Assembly (NCBI GenBank): GCA_947503175.1
Contig: CANNCO010000003.1
Coordinates: forward strand, 379,501-443,500
Length of the DNA stretch: 64,000 nucleotides
Direction of reading: 5' to 3'
DNA from: an uncultured Paracoccaceae bacterium
GTDB taxonomy: Bacteria; Pseudomonadota; Alphaproteobacteria; Rhodobacterales; Rhodobacteraceae
Numbering within the stretch: position 1 is the first letter of the stretch; each line of letters starts with the position of its first letter. The notes below the pieces were generated by a model, which had not been told where the DNA came from, ran no database searches, and was given only the letters and a program-made list of their open reading frames with translations. A program made the translations under genes and the position numbers. Positions 33,718-42,421 of this stretch are shown in pieces.

Positions 33718-35151
33718 CTATTCCGCCGCCACCTGCGCCCCTTTCGAAAGGTACTCAAGCACCGCATCCGCCGCTTCGCGTCCATCCCGGATCGCCCAGA
33801 CCACAAGGCTCGCCCCGCGGACGATGTCGCCCACGGCGTAAACGCCTTCAAGGTTCGTGGCATGGGTCCGGAAATCCGCCTTTATGGTGCCCCAGCGGGT
33901 CACCTCCAGTTCCTCGACACCCCAAAGCGACGGAATATCCTCAGGCTCGAAACCCAGCGCCTTGATCACCAGATCGGCCTCTTCGACATACTCCGCGCCC
34001 GCAATCTCCTCGGGCATCCTGCGGCCTGTGGCATCAGGCGCGCCCAGCCGCATCTCCTGAACGATCACGCCTTCGATCACGTCTCCGGTGAATCCTTTCG
34101 GGGCTGAAAGCCACACGAATTCAACGCCTTCCTCCTCCGCATTGGCCACCTCACGCTGCGACCCCGGCATGTTTTCGCGATCCCGGCGATACAGACACTT
34201 CACGCTTTCCGCGCCCTGACGAACCGCCGTCCGTACACAGTCCATCGCCGTGTCGCCGCCGCCGATCACCACCACGCGCTTGCCTTCCGCGTCCAACTCG
34301 CCGCTATCGAATTCCGGCACTTCGTCGTCAAATCCCTTGCGGTTCGATGCGGTCAGATAGTCGATCGCACGGACGATCCCACCCGCTCCGATGCCCGGGG
34401 CCTGAAGATCGCGGGACTTGTAAACGCCCGTTGCGATGATCACCGCATCATGCTTGCCCCGGATGGCGTCAAAGGTGATGTCCTCGCCGACGTTGCAGTT
34501 CAGAACGAACTCGACGCCGCCATCCTCAAGCTGCGTGATCCGCTGCATAACCACCGGTTTTTCCAGTTTGAATCCGGGAATGCCATAGGTCATCAGCCCG
34601 CCCGCACGGTCATAGCGATCATAGACGGTCACCTGGAGACCAGCGCGCCGCAGCATATCCGCGGCCGCCAGCCCACCGGGCCCCGCGCCGATGATGCCAA
34701 TGCTCTCGGACCTCTCTACGCCGGGCCGGATTGCCGGAACCCAGCCCTCGGCGAATGCCATATCCGTCAGATACTTCTCGACCGACCCGATCGTCACCGT
34801 GCCATGGCCGGACTGTTCGATTACGCAGTTGCCTTCGCACAACCGGTCCTGTGGGCAGATACGGCCGCATATCTCGGGGAAGGTGTTCGTCGCCTGGCTC
34901 AGCTCATAGGCCTCGCGCAGCCGCCCCTCTGCCGTCAGCTTCAGCCAGTCGGGGATGTTGTTGTGCAGCGGGCAATGGGTCTGGCAATAGGGTACGCCGC
35001 ACTGGCTGCACCGCCCGGCCTGTTCCGCGGCCTTGTCCCGCGCGTACTCGCCGTAAATCTCGCCGAAATCCTCGCGGCGCAGATTGGGGGGGCGTTTCTC
35101 CGGCATGTCCCGGTCAACATCCACGAAAGTAAGCATCGGGCTCTTGGCCAT
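33718..35151 (-). CDS. gltD: Glutamate synthase small subunit
   Basis: NADPH-dependent GOGAT beta subunit, 477 residues, passes electrons from NADPH through FAD and [4Fe-4S] clusters to GltB. Four-cysteine motifs: 'CSQCGVPYCQTHCPL' and 'CGRICPQDRLCEGNCV'. FAD-binding 'IGIIGAGPGGLAAADMLRRAG' and NADPH-binding 'RVVVIGGGDTAMDCVRTAVRQG' follow. It is the first gene of the gltD-GFA-GFA-gltB run; the AT-rich 200 bp upstream, shared with uppP, holds its promoter. Confidence 0.95.
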   Translation of the reverse strand: MAKSPMLTFVDVDRDMPEKRPPNLRREDFGEIYGEYARDKAAEQAGRCSQCGVPYCQTHCPLHNNIPDWLKLTAEGRLREAYELSQATNTFPEICGRICPQDRLCEGNCVIEQSGHGTVTIGSVEKYLTDMAFAEGWVPAIRPGVERSESIGIIGAGPGGLAAADMLRRAGLQVTVYDRYDRAGGLMTYGIPGFKLEKPVVMQRITQLEDGGVEFVLNCNVGEDITFDAIRGKHDAVIIATGVYKSRDLQAPGIGAGGIVRAIDYLTASNRKGFDDEVPEFDSGELDAEGKRVVVIGGGDTAMDCVRTAVRQGAESVKCLYRRDRENMPGSQREVANAEEEGVEFVWLSAPKGFTGDVIEGVIVQEMRLGAPDATGRRMPEEIAGAEYVEEADLVIKALGFEPEDIPSLWGVEELEVTRWGTIKADFRTHATNLEGVYAVGDIVRGASLVVWAIRDGREAADAVLEYLSKGAQVAAE

Positions 35152-35362
35152 GGGCAGACTCCATCAAACAGACGGCCTCTTTAATCAACTCCCAAAGCAA
35201 TTAAAAGTCAAAAATACTGACCTATATTTCAAAAAAAGTTGCAAACGCACCAAACATCATTCTGCAATGCCGCATATTAGGTAATCTATACTGACATAAT
35301 CTTCACCTTTCCTTTAGGAGTCAATCCACTAGTCTGCCCCCATCGAAAGGGGCGCTTCGCGC
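35152..35362. promoter_or_regulatory. AT-rich divergent control region, gltD / uppP
   Basis: A 211-bp spacer much richer in A+T than its neighbours. It contains runs such as AATTAAAAGTCAAAAATAC and poly-A tracts around 35190-35260 that may bend DNA. A hairpin GCCCC-N8-GGGGC (35336-35353) places the likely uppP ribosome site (AGGGG) in its right arm, 10 bp before the start. Confidence 0.45.
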
Positions 35363-36166
35363 ATGACGCTGTTTCACCTGTTCCTCGTCGCCGTCATTCA
35401 GGGACTGACCGAGTTTTTGCCAGTCTCAAGCTCCGGCCACCTGATCCTTCTGCCGAATCTCACCGGCCTCGACGATCAGGGTCAGGTGATCGACGTTGCC
35501 GTCCATGTCGGCACTCTGGGCGCGGTCATTCTGTACTTCTGGACCGACGTGAAAAAGGCCCTGATCGGCCTCGGTCAGCTTCTCCGCGGCAAACTCGCCA
35601 CGCCCGACGCCTTCCTCGCCCTCTGCCTGATAATCGCCACCATCCCTGTCGTCATCGCCGGCCTCGCTCTCAAACTCACGGGCCTCGATGACATGCTCCG
35701 CTCCACCGCCGTGATCGGCTGGACGATGCTGATTTTCGGCCTTGTCCTCTACTGGACCGACCAGAAAGGTGAAACGACCCGGGTTACCGAAGGCTGGACC
35801 CTGAAACATGCAACGATCATGGGGCTTTGGCAGGCAGTCGCCCTGATCCCCGGCACATCCCGATCTGGTATCACCATCTCGGCCGCGCGCCATCTGGGCT
35901 ATGCCCGCGAAGACGCAGCCCGCCTGGCGATGCTCATGTCGATCCCGACGATCCTTGCCTCTGGAACCCTCCTTGGCATCGAGGTGGCGCGCACCGCCGA
36001 TGCCGCCTCCGCCCGCGATGGCGCAATCGCCGCGGTCTTCGCCTTCATCGCCGCCCTTCTGGCGCTTGTCTTCATGATGCGACTTCTGCGCAGCGTCAGC
36101 TTCACGCCCTACGTGATCTACCGATGCATCCTGGGGGTGATCCTGCTGTGGATCGCCTATACTTAA
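35363..36166 (+). CDS. uppP: Undecaprenyl-diphosphate phosphatase
   Basis: Integral membrane enzyme (267 residues, about seven or eight helices) that recycles undecaprenyl diphosphate, the carrier for cell wall and polysaccharide building, and gives some bacitracin resistance. Signature motifs: 'VIQGLTEFLPVSSSGHLIL' (the E in LTEF and S in SSSG) and the active-site 'IPGTSRSGITISAA'. It overlaps the NDUFA9-like gene by 4 bp at the 3' end (convergent). Confidence 0.95.
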   Translation: MTLFHLFLVAVIQGLTEFLPVSSSGHLILLPNLTGLDDQGQVIDVAVHVGTLGAVILYFWTDVKKALIGLGQLLRGKLATPDAFLALCLIIATIPVVIAGLALKLTGLDDMLRSTAVIGWTMLIFGLVLYWTDQKGETTRVTEGWTLKHATIMGLWQAVALIPGTSRSGITISAARHLGYAREDAARLAMLMSIPTILASGTLLGIEVARTADAASARDGAIAAVFAFIAALLALVFMMRLLRSVSFTPYVIYRCILGVILLWIAYT

Positions 36167-37143
36167 GTCTTAAGATTTCTGGCCGATTTCGTGATGTCAT
36201 CGTACTGACCCTGAGGGCGGAACCGCCACAGATACTCTGGCAGAACCGCCTCAAGCGACGTCGGCGTGATCCCAAGATCTGACAATCCCCGCGCACCTTC
36301 AGATACGACGTTGTCACGCGCGAGGTTCTTGACCTGATCGCGCGTCACGGGCCCCTGTATCAACCCGAGACTCAAACCCTTGATCCCATCGAAGACGACG
36401 CCCATGATCCGCCCGATCCAAAACGGAAGGCCCAGAATCAGACGCCTCCGGTGGATCACCGCCAGCATCTGCTCCATCAATTCGCGGAACGTGTTCACGT
36501 CCGGTCCGCCCAGTTCATAGACGCCCGGGGCGGCCTGACCCATTACGCCCATCGCCGCAGCCTGTGCCACGTCATCCACGTAGACCGGTTGAAACTTTGT
36601 TTTCGCGCCGACGATGGGCAGGATCGGGCCAAGCCGTGCCATGGCCGCAAACCGGTTAAAGAATTCATCCTCGGCTCCGAACACGATCGACGGGCGCAGT
36701 ATGACAGCGTCCGGCATATGCTTCAGCACGGCTTCTTCGCCCAGACCCTTCGTTCGCGAATAATCGCTGTCGCTTTTCGGATCCGCCCCGATCGCCGAGA
36801 CATGAACCATCCGGGTCACGCCTTCTTCCGTGCCGATCCGCGCAATCCGTTCGGCCCCGTCAGCCTGCACCGCATCAAAACGGTTCTTACCGCTCTCGGA
36901 CAGAATTCCCACGCAGTTCACAACCGCATCGGCACCCTGCATGACCGACCGGACGCTTGCATCATCGCGAATGTTGCAAAGTACCGGTTCAACCTGACCG
37001 ACCGCGCCGTAGGGCTTGACGAACATCGCTTCGTTCGGGCGGCGGACAGCCACCCGGATGCGCCATCCCTCTTTCGCCAGACGACGCGCGATGTAGCGCC
37101 CGACAAAGCCAGAACCGCCATAGATGGTGACCAGTTTCGACAT
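36163..37143 (-). CDS. NDUFA9-like NAD(P)-binding protein
   Basis: A 326-residue atypical short-chain dehydrogenase of the complex I NDUFA9-subunit group. N-terminal 'LVTIYGGSGFVGRYIARRLAKEGWRIRVAVRRPNEA' is the Rossmann motif (GxxGxxG). 'FQPVYVDDVAQAAA' is the second family block. In alphaproteobacteria this gene may help assemble or stabilise respiratory complex I, or act in ubiquinone metabolism; the enzyme role is unproven. Complex I genes are not in the window. Confidence 0.85.
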   Translation of the reverse strand: MSKLVTIYGGSGFVGRYIARRLAKEGWRIRVAVRRPNEAMFVKPYGAVGQVEPVLCNIRDDASVRSVMQGADAVVNCVGILSESGKNRFDAVQADGAERIARIGTEEGVTRMVHVSAIGADPKSDSDYSRTKGLGEEAVLKHMPDAVILRPSIVFGAEDEFFNRFAAMARLGPILPIVGAKTKFQPVYVDDVAQAAAMGVMGQAAPGVYELGGPDVNTFRELMEQMLAVIHRRRLILGLPFWIGRIMGVVFDGIKGLSLGLIQGPVTRDQVKNLARDNVVSEGARGLSDLGITPTSLEAVLPEYLWRFRPQGQYDDITKSARNLKT

Positions 37144-37226
37144 CTTTGCCCTTTCGCGATTAGCTGCTCGTGCATAACCGTCGGCGAACGCGCGAACAAG
37201 CCGCCATAGGGACGCAGATTACCCCG

Positions 37227-37255
37227 TTGACAGGCTCAAAGTGGAAGAGTAATCC
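37227..37255 (+). promoter_or_regulatory. Likely sigma-70 promoter of tRNA-Leu
   Basis: TTGACA (37227-37232) and TAATCC (37250-37255) are separated by 17 bp, the ideal spacing, and the predicted start (about 37262) lies 11 bp before the tRNA. The -35 box is perfect; the -10 box matches moderately. Confidence 0.6.
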
Positions 37256-37272
37256 CCGCCCTCACGACACCT

Positions 37273-37359
37273 GCCCAGGTGGCGGAATTGGTAGACGCGC
37301 TAGCTTCAGGTGCTAGTATTCGCAAGGATGTGGAGGTTCGAGTCCTCTCCTGGGCACCA
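37273..37359 (+). tRNA. tRNA-Leu (anticodon CAG)
   Basis: Complete 87-base class II tRNA. The acceptor stem pairs GCCCAGG with CCTGGGC and is followed by ACCA, so CCA is genome-encoded. The anticodon stem CTAGC/GCTAG holds the loop TTCAGGT with anticodon CAG, which reads CUG, a major leucine codon in this GC-rich genome. A long variable arm and the T-arm GAGG-TTCGAGT-CCTC fit leucine tRNA. The gene-poor AT-rich stretch that follows makes this a possible insertion site. Confidence 0.96.
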
Positions 37360-38195
37360 ACTACTCCGCAAATCTCATCAAGGCGCGCAGCGTTGGGCTA
37401 AACGGCCCGAGTTACTTCCGCAGCATGTGCTTCTGATCCTGTCTTCACCTTTTCTGCGGCATCCGTTTGCAAGTTGCAGTCGCTAACCGGCGACTCGCGG
37501 GTTGAAATAGCCTTGGAAAACGGCCCGGCTGAAGTGGTGTCACCATGCCAATGCAGTGGCTTTGTCCCGGCGAGATGCTCTGAAATTGACGGCAGCACCA
37601 GATACCGCTTCCTTGCGTGCTCGATCGCTCAGCGTACGTGTTCCCAAATCAAGGAAGATGACGCATCTTTTCAACGAACTGGAGATCGGACAAGGACAGG
37701 CTTTCGACTCCGACAGTTTCCAAATGCAATACAACCTGTTTCGTATTGAGCCTCCATATCTATTCACTATCAGGTTCCGCTGAAACTTAATTAACAAAAT
37801 CAAGATCTTAAAGAACCTCAGCGGCCTTCAATGGACCTAATCTCTGTCAGTCTGCCCAACAAGCGCCACAAACAAGTTCGTATCTCGTCATATTCAGCCT
37901 TACTTATCCCATATTATTTATGCTAATATTACGATGTTGGTTAAGAGTTAACTTAGTTGGTTTGGTAGCGAGTTTTAACGAGTTCTTGTGTGAAGAGTAT
38001 GAGTTCCGATTTCCGTTAACGAGTATGAAGTCATCTTGCGGGGCTGTGTTTCAAAGCAATGGTGCCCCCGCCATCTATCAGTCCGTCTGGCTGACGTAAA
38101 AGAATGAGTAACTGAGTAGGAGCCCATTTGTATCCGGGTGCAGCGCCGCCGAAAGCGTGGCGCAGGACAGAAGTTTAGCTAGCAGAGGTAAAGGC
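37360..38195. other. Gene-poor AT-richer region downstream of tRNA-Leu
   Basis: About 830 bp with no gene I can support. Short frames exist on both strands (for example 37398-37598 minus and 37474-37749 plus) but none has a family match or a good ribosome site. From about 37780 to 38060 the sequence becomes clearly AT-rich, with several TTAA-containing repeats (GTTAAGAGTTAAC, GTTTTAACGAGTT, CGTTAACGAGT near 37939-38020). No integrase or duplicated tRNA end was found. Confidence 0.5.
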
Positions 38196-38396
38196 ATGAG
38201 TTCGTCGGAGGCATTTGTATGGATCGGCTTTCTTGGTCCGTTCCTTGTTGCCAGCCTTGTCATTCTTTCTGCGCGCTATCCGAGCGCATTTAACGCTGTC
38301 ATGTCGGCGTTAAAGACCCTGTTCGCCGGCAGAGGCGGATATGATCCTGGAGCAGGGTCAAATCGCAACAAGTTCGAGAAACGCAACCAGCCATAG
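38196..38396 (+). CDS. Small membrane protein (66 aa), possible
   Basis: A 66-residue ORF beginning 'MSSSEAFVWIGFLGPFLVASL' with one clear membrane helix (about residues 8-25) and a basic, glycine-rich tail. A plausible ribosome site (AGAGG, about 8 bp upstream) precedes the ATG at 38196. No family is recognised. It is the best coding candidate in the AT-richer region after the tRNA. Confidence 0.4.
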   Translation: MSSSEAFVWIGFLGPFLVASLVILSARYPSAFNAVMSALKTLFAGRGGYDPGAGSNRNKFEKRNQP

Positions 38397-39158
38397 GAAC
38401 TGAGAGCTGGGGCAGAGCGATTTCCCGATACACGCACTGATAGGTTCAGGCGTACGGGGACGTTATCGCCTACCTAAGCTCAGAACAACCTGTGGCCTTT
38501 CGCATCAGGCGCGTTGTTGCCACGCATCGCTGCAAACAACCCTAAATCCCGGATATCGAAACAGACGAGATCGGTTTGCGTCAACCGTCAACTGGATGGT
38601 GTCAATACACCGTTAACTAGCCCATTTAATGCCATATTATCGCTCACAACCCCCAAGAAATTTTGGACAAGTAACGGTATTCTGGAATTAAATGAGATCT
38701 CAATGAGACAATCGTCAGAACTTGTACGGAAGAGCGAAGAGTCCGTGTTCTCTCAGCGCCTCGATAAACTGTCAAAGAGCCGACGGCGGCCAAGTTCCGC
38801 AAAACAATCAAAAGGCAAAAGTCTTTTTGAGGGACGGGATACGTCTTCCCGCCGGAATCCGCTCGTATTCTCAAAGAAAACTTCGAATGAATCTTTAGAA
38901 GACTAGATTTGCACCGGATGCGCCACTAGAGCTGAGATCTCAGCGCGGCGACAAATCTCCGATACTGTTTTGCGTTCACACTTATGGCCCGCACATCGGT
39001 GCATGCGTAACGAACCGCCTTTCCGAGGGATATGCGGTGATGCGCGTGCCATGCCGGCCCGAGAGGTGGCATCCATACAGTCACCGCCAGCGGCAACAAG
39101 AACGGTGACGGATGCTAAGCCCTGAGAGCGAATTCCTATCGGCATGGGTTGAGCGGGA
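38397..39158. other. Mostly non-coding region with a doubtful small ORF
   Basis: About 760 bp between the small membrane ORF and the DUF3179 gene. A lysine/arginine/serine-rich frame of 67 residues (38703-38906, 'MRQSSELVRKSEESVFSQRL') is open, but lacks a clear ribosome site. On the minus strand at about 38930-39080 two overlapping frames look faintly protein-like ('PPLGPAWHAHH', 'KAVRYACTDVRAISVNAKQY'), which could be a decayed gene. Nothing else is seen. Confidence 0.4.
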
Positions 39159-40529
39159 TCAGCCGCCGTAGAGTTCGCTTTCAGCTCCCAGATACCCGTT
39201 CCATGCAAACCAATAGGCGATATGCCCGGCGACACGCGGGAATGTTGTTCCATCCTCGGCGGTCAACGCGTCTTCACCCACGGACCAGCGCGTGCCGCCG
39301 CTACTCGTCAGACCATCGGCCTCGCGTGTAAAGGTCAGATCACCCCTCTCATAGGCGCGTACCGTGCGCGTGTCGTGATCGCCGATCAGCACAAGGGGCG
39401 TATCCAGCATTCTATCGTTCAGAACTCTGCCGCCTTTGAACGCGGTCAGGGGCCAGGCTTTCGCACCACCGAACATCCGGATGCCGAATACATAGTCCTT
39501 TTGCGCATGCTGCGATTCATCCACCTGCGTCGGGAACATCAGGTCGGGAGACGCAAAGTAGTCACGATAGACAACACCCGAACCATAGTCGCGCTGGAAG
39601 CCGGTGTTCAGGGCAAGGACCCTAGTCCACGGATTGTCGCGCTGCCAGTTGGACCATGTGTCGATCGCAATCGGACGCTGAGCCAACGTAATCCCACTAT
39701 CGGTCAACGGGCCCACCACCGGCTGACCGGTAAACTGGTTCCAGAGCGAATGGGTTTCGCGATCGAACATCAGCTTGTTCGACCGATATAGGAAGCCGGA
39801 CGATCCAAATACAAAAGGTGAGTTGCGCCCCTCGACCGATGTTTCGAAAAGGATGCCCGATCCGCACAAAGTGCAATAGGCCAATGCGACCGGAACGCCT
39901 CCGATCACCTCGTTGAACATCTCGTGCCAGCCCATGATGCGAAGCGGATATGCACGGGTGTCGCCATTTATCGAAACGCCAAAGACAAGGTCATCGTCCC
40001 GCAGGTATGAGGCGTCCGCAGCTGCAATCAGTGTCGGATGATCGAGCGACGGGATGCCGTCCTTCACCACCCCGCCCCATGTGATCTCTTCGAGCCGGAT
40101 TTTCATGCGGTCACGAACAAGGTATTCGGGCTTCAGGAATACCGCGAAGTTCGGATCGATCCGCAAGAACATGAGCCTTTTGACTTCGGAATAGCTGGGG
40201 TGCGGTATCACATCCTCGCGTTTTTCCTGCCAGAGCATCCAGTTGAACCATCCGCGCCCCGGGTCTTCGCCCGCCAACTCGATCATCAGCCGTTCGATCG
40301 GCTCGCGTGGCCCGCGTGTGAACCGCAAAGCAATGATAAGGCCGGGGATCAGGTCGGTCCCGCCATGGGTCCCGATTGTCTCAAGTGCCGAAGTGTATTC
40401 CTCCGGTCCGGAAAAGATCAGCCGCAACTGGGCTGTGAACAGATCTTCGTCCGTCACGGCCAACGCGCCACCGGGGGCAATTGCGGCCATGGCAGCCAGT
40501 CTGGCAATCTCGCGACGGGTCAGTTTCAT
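39159..40529 (-). CDS. DUF3179-domain exported protein
   Basis: A 456-residue protein with an N-terminal export signal containing two arginines ('MKLTRREIARLAAMAAIAPG'), possibly Tat-dependent. The DUF3179 core is visible: 'VFGVSINGDTRAYPLRIMGWHEMFNEVIGGVPVALAYCTLCGSG', followed by 'RETHSLWNQFTGQPVVGPL' and 'YGSGVVYRDYF'. The Cys pair in YCTLCGSG may bind a metal or form a disulfide. The family is widespread but its function is unknown. It is divergent from the RNase D gene, 138 bp away. Confidence 0.85.
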   Translation of the reverse strand: MKLTRREIARLAAMAAIAPGGALAVTDEDLFTAQLRLIFSGPEEYTSALETIGTHGGTDLIPGLIIALRFTRGPREPIERLMIELAGEDPGRGWFNWMLWQEKREDVIPHPSYSEVKRLMFLRIDPNFAVFLKPEYLVRDRMKIRLEEITWGGVVKDGIPSLDHPTLIAAADASYLRDDDLVFGVSINGDTRAYPLRIMGWHEMFNEVIGGVPVALAYCTLCGSGILFETSVEGRNSPFVFGSSGFLYRSNKLMFDRETHSLWNQFTGQPVVGPLTDSGITLAQRPIAIDTWSNWQRDNPWTRVLALNTGFQRDYGSGVVYRDYFASPDLMFPTQVDESQHAQKDYVFGIRMFGGAKAWPLTAFKGGRVLNDRMLDTPLVLIGDHDTRTVRAYERGDLTFTREADGLTSSGGTRWSVGEDALTAEDGTTFPRVAGHIAYWFAWNGYLGAESELYGG

Positions 40530-40667
40530 GGCGTTCTCCTTTGTGGCAATGCCAGTCTTGCCGGTGACGCGGTCACATGCACCTCAAACTCCGGTGATGG
40601 CGTTACAGTTGAGTTCACCTGCCAAACACCGTATCGCAGGGCCCAACGGCAGAAAGGCAGACCCCCT

Positions 40668-41279
40668 GTGGCAAACCATCTTCACCAGAATGACCTTCCT
40701 GACGAGCTCGATCTGGGACCCGTCGTCGCTATCGATTGCGAGACGATGGGATTGAATCCGCACCGAGATCGGCTGTGTCTGGTTCAGCTTTCTAGCGGAA
40801 ACGGAGATGCGCATCTGGTACAGATTGCACAAGGTCAGCCCGAGGCGCCTAATCTGGCGCGGCTCGTGGCAGACCCGGAAGTCCTGAAGCTGTTCCACTT
40901 TGGTCGCTTCGATATTGCGGCCCTCTACAACACGTTCGGAGCCCTTGCCGCACCGGTCTACTGCACCAAGATCGCGTCGAAACTGGTTCGGACCTATACT
41001 GATCGGCACGGGCTGAAGAACTTGCTTGATGAGCTTCTGAAAGTCGATATCTCGAAGCTGCAACAAATGAGCGACTGGGGCGCGCCCGAGTTGACGAAGG
41101 GCCAGTTGGACTATGCGGCGTCAGACGTTCTTTATCTGCATGCCTTGCGCGAAAAGCTTGATGAACGGCTGGCACGGGAGGGCCGGGCTGAACTGGCGCA
41201 GGCCTGTTTCGACTTTCTGCCGACGCGCGCCAAGCTTGATTTGTCGGGCTGGCCAGAAACCGATATCTTCGCCCATTGA
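40668..41279 (+). CDS. rnd: RNase D-like 3'-5' exonuclease
   Basis: A 203-residue DEDDy-type exonuclease that trims tRNA or other small RNA 3' ends. Catalytic residues: 'VVAIDCETMGLNPHRDRLCLVQLSSG' (D, E), 'LKLFHFGRFDIAALYNTFG' (D), and 'DYAASDVLYLHALREKL' (Y and D). It has no HRDC domain, so it is shorter than E. coli RNase D but normal for this family in Rhodobacteraceae. I chose the GTG at 40668 (upstream AAAGG); the much longer open frame runs antisense to the DUF3179 gene. It leads the lptCAB genes. Confidence 0.88.
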   Translation: MANHLHQNDLPDELDLGPVVAIDCETMGLNPHRDRLCLVQLSSGNGDAHLVQIAQGQPEAPNLARLVADPEVLKLFHFGRFDIAALYNTFGALAAPVYCTKIASKLVRTYTDRHGLKNLLDELLKVDISKLQQMSDWGAPELTKGQLDYAASDVLYLHALREKLDERLAREGRAELAQACFDFLPTRAKLDLSGWPETDIFAH

Positions 41280-41312
41280 CCAGTGTGGTCAGCCAACCCA
41301 GAGTCGCGGCCA

Positions 41313-41909
41313 ATGGCCTTTGAGAACTTCTATTCCCGTCTGGTTGCGTGGCTTAAGATCCTGTTGCCGCTCGCGGCTCTCGGAATCCTTTCGACGGTGG
41401 TTTTCTTTGCCCGCGAGAATGACGGCCAGCGCGAAATCCCCTTTCTGACGGATGGTGGCCCGGATACACCGGGCGAGCGGTTGGCAGCCCCGGAATTCCT
41501 TGGTCTGACAAGCGACGGGTCCGAGGTAATCCTGCGGGCCAGTCAGATTACGCCAGCATCCGACGATCCGAACACGCTGATCGCAAATGAACTCTCGGGG
41601 CGGATCGAAACCTTTTCCGGGCGGATCATTCAGGCCGCCGCCCCAACCGGCCATATCGATGTGGCCGGTGAGATGGCTTTTCTCGAAGGTGTCGTATCGG
41701 TCGACACCTCGGACGGTTTCCATCTTCTGACCCGTGATCTGACGACCCGTCTTGACGTGACCTTTGCCGAAACCGGTGGAGCGGTTCGGGGCGAGGCGCC
41801 TTTCGGCGCGTTGGAAGCTGGTGGAATGCTTCTGAGTTCGGAAAATGCCGATGGAAATCTTCTTGTTTTCAACGGCGGCGTGAAGCTGATATATCAGCCG
41901 GGAAGTTAA
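41313..41909 (+). CDS. lptC: LPS export protein LptC
   Basis: A 198-residue membrane-anchored periplasmic protein that passes lipopolysaccharide from the LptBFG transporter to LptA. One N-terminal helix ('LKILLPLAALGILSTVVFFA') is followed by a beta-jellyroll with 'APEFLGLTSDGSEVILRASQI' and 'GRIIQAAAPTGHIDVAGEMAFLEGVVSV'. I chose the ATG at 41313 as giving the expected short cytoplasmic end. It lies between the RNase D gene and lptA, the normal order. Confidence 0.88.
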   Translation: MAFENFYSRLVAWLKILLPLAALGILSTVVFFARENDGQREIPFLTDGGPDTPGERLAAPEFLGLTSDGSEVILRASQITPASDDPNTLIANELSGRIETFSGRIIQAAAPTGHIDVAGEMAFLEGVVSVDTSDGFHLLTRDLTTRLDVTFAETGGAVRGEAPFGALEAGGMLLSSENADGNLLVFNGGVKLIYQPGS

Positions 41910-41920
41910 GGGATACCCAA

Positions 41921-42421
41921 GTGTCGCGTTTTCGATCAGGTCTGATTGCCGGGCTGTTTGCTGTCAGTGCAGCGGTCGCCAGTGCGCAAGGCACACGTAT
42001 CGATCTGGGCAGCCTTGAACACGATACGAGCCTGCCGGTCGAGGTCTCATCCAACAGCCTCAGCATCGCGAACGAAAACGGCCGCGCCGTCTTTGACGGC
42101 GATGTCGTCGTGGTGCAGGGGCCGATGCGGCTGGGCGCCGGTCGGATCGAGATTGAGTATGGGCAGTCGGATGGCGGCAACACGGATATCCGTGAAATGC
42201 TGGCCACCGGCGGCGTGACCTTCACCAACGGCACCGACGCCGCTGAATCGCGCGAGGCAGTTTATAGCCCGGAAGATGGTGCGTTGGTCATGACAGGCGA
42301 TGTTGTGCTGACCCAGGGTCTGGGCGTGATCTCCGGCGACAGGCTGGTGGTCGATCTGGGCGCGGGTACCGGGGTCATGGAAGGGCGCGTGCGAACCGTC
42401 TTTCAGGCGGAAGATAACTGA
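41921..42421 (+). CDS. lptA: LPS transport periplasmic protein LptA
   Basis: A 166-residue periplasmic bridge protein of the LPS export machine. It starts with GTG and a signal peptide ('RSGLIAGLFAVSAAVASA'), then has OstA-type repeats: 'ENGRAVFDGDVVVVQGPMRLGAGRIEIEY' and 'GALVMTGDVVLTQGLGVISGDRLVVDL'. The stop overlaps the lptB start by one base (TGATG), so the two are translationally coupled. Confidence 0.9.
   Translation: MSRFRSGLIAGLFAVSAAVASAQGTRIDLGSLEHDTSLPVEVSSNSLSIANENGRAVFDGDVVVVQGPMRLGAGRIEIEYGQSDGGNTDIREMLATGGVTFTNGTDAAESREAVYSPEDGALVMTGDVVLTQGLGVISGDRLVVDLGAGTGVMEGRVRTVFQAEDN

Noticed and set aside
37273-39158. Genomic island with integrase at tRNA-Leu
   Set aside because: No integrase or transposase gene and no repeat of the tRNA 3' end were found, so I report only an AT-richer scar, not an island.
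38903-39253. 116-codon minus-strand ORF overlapping the DUF3179 3' end
   Set aside because: No family match, no ribosome site, and it overlaps the end of a recognised gene; at most part of a decayed gene.
40038-40667. Longer RNase D reading frame reaching into the DUF3179 gene
   Set aside because: The added part is antisense to a recognised gene and is not exonuclease-like; the GTG at 40668 gives the normal length.
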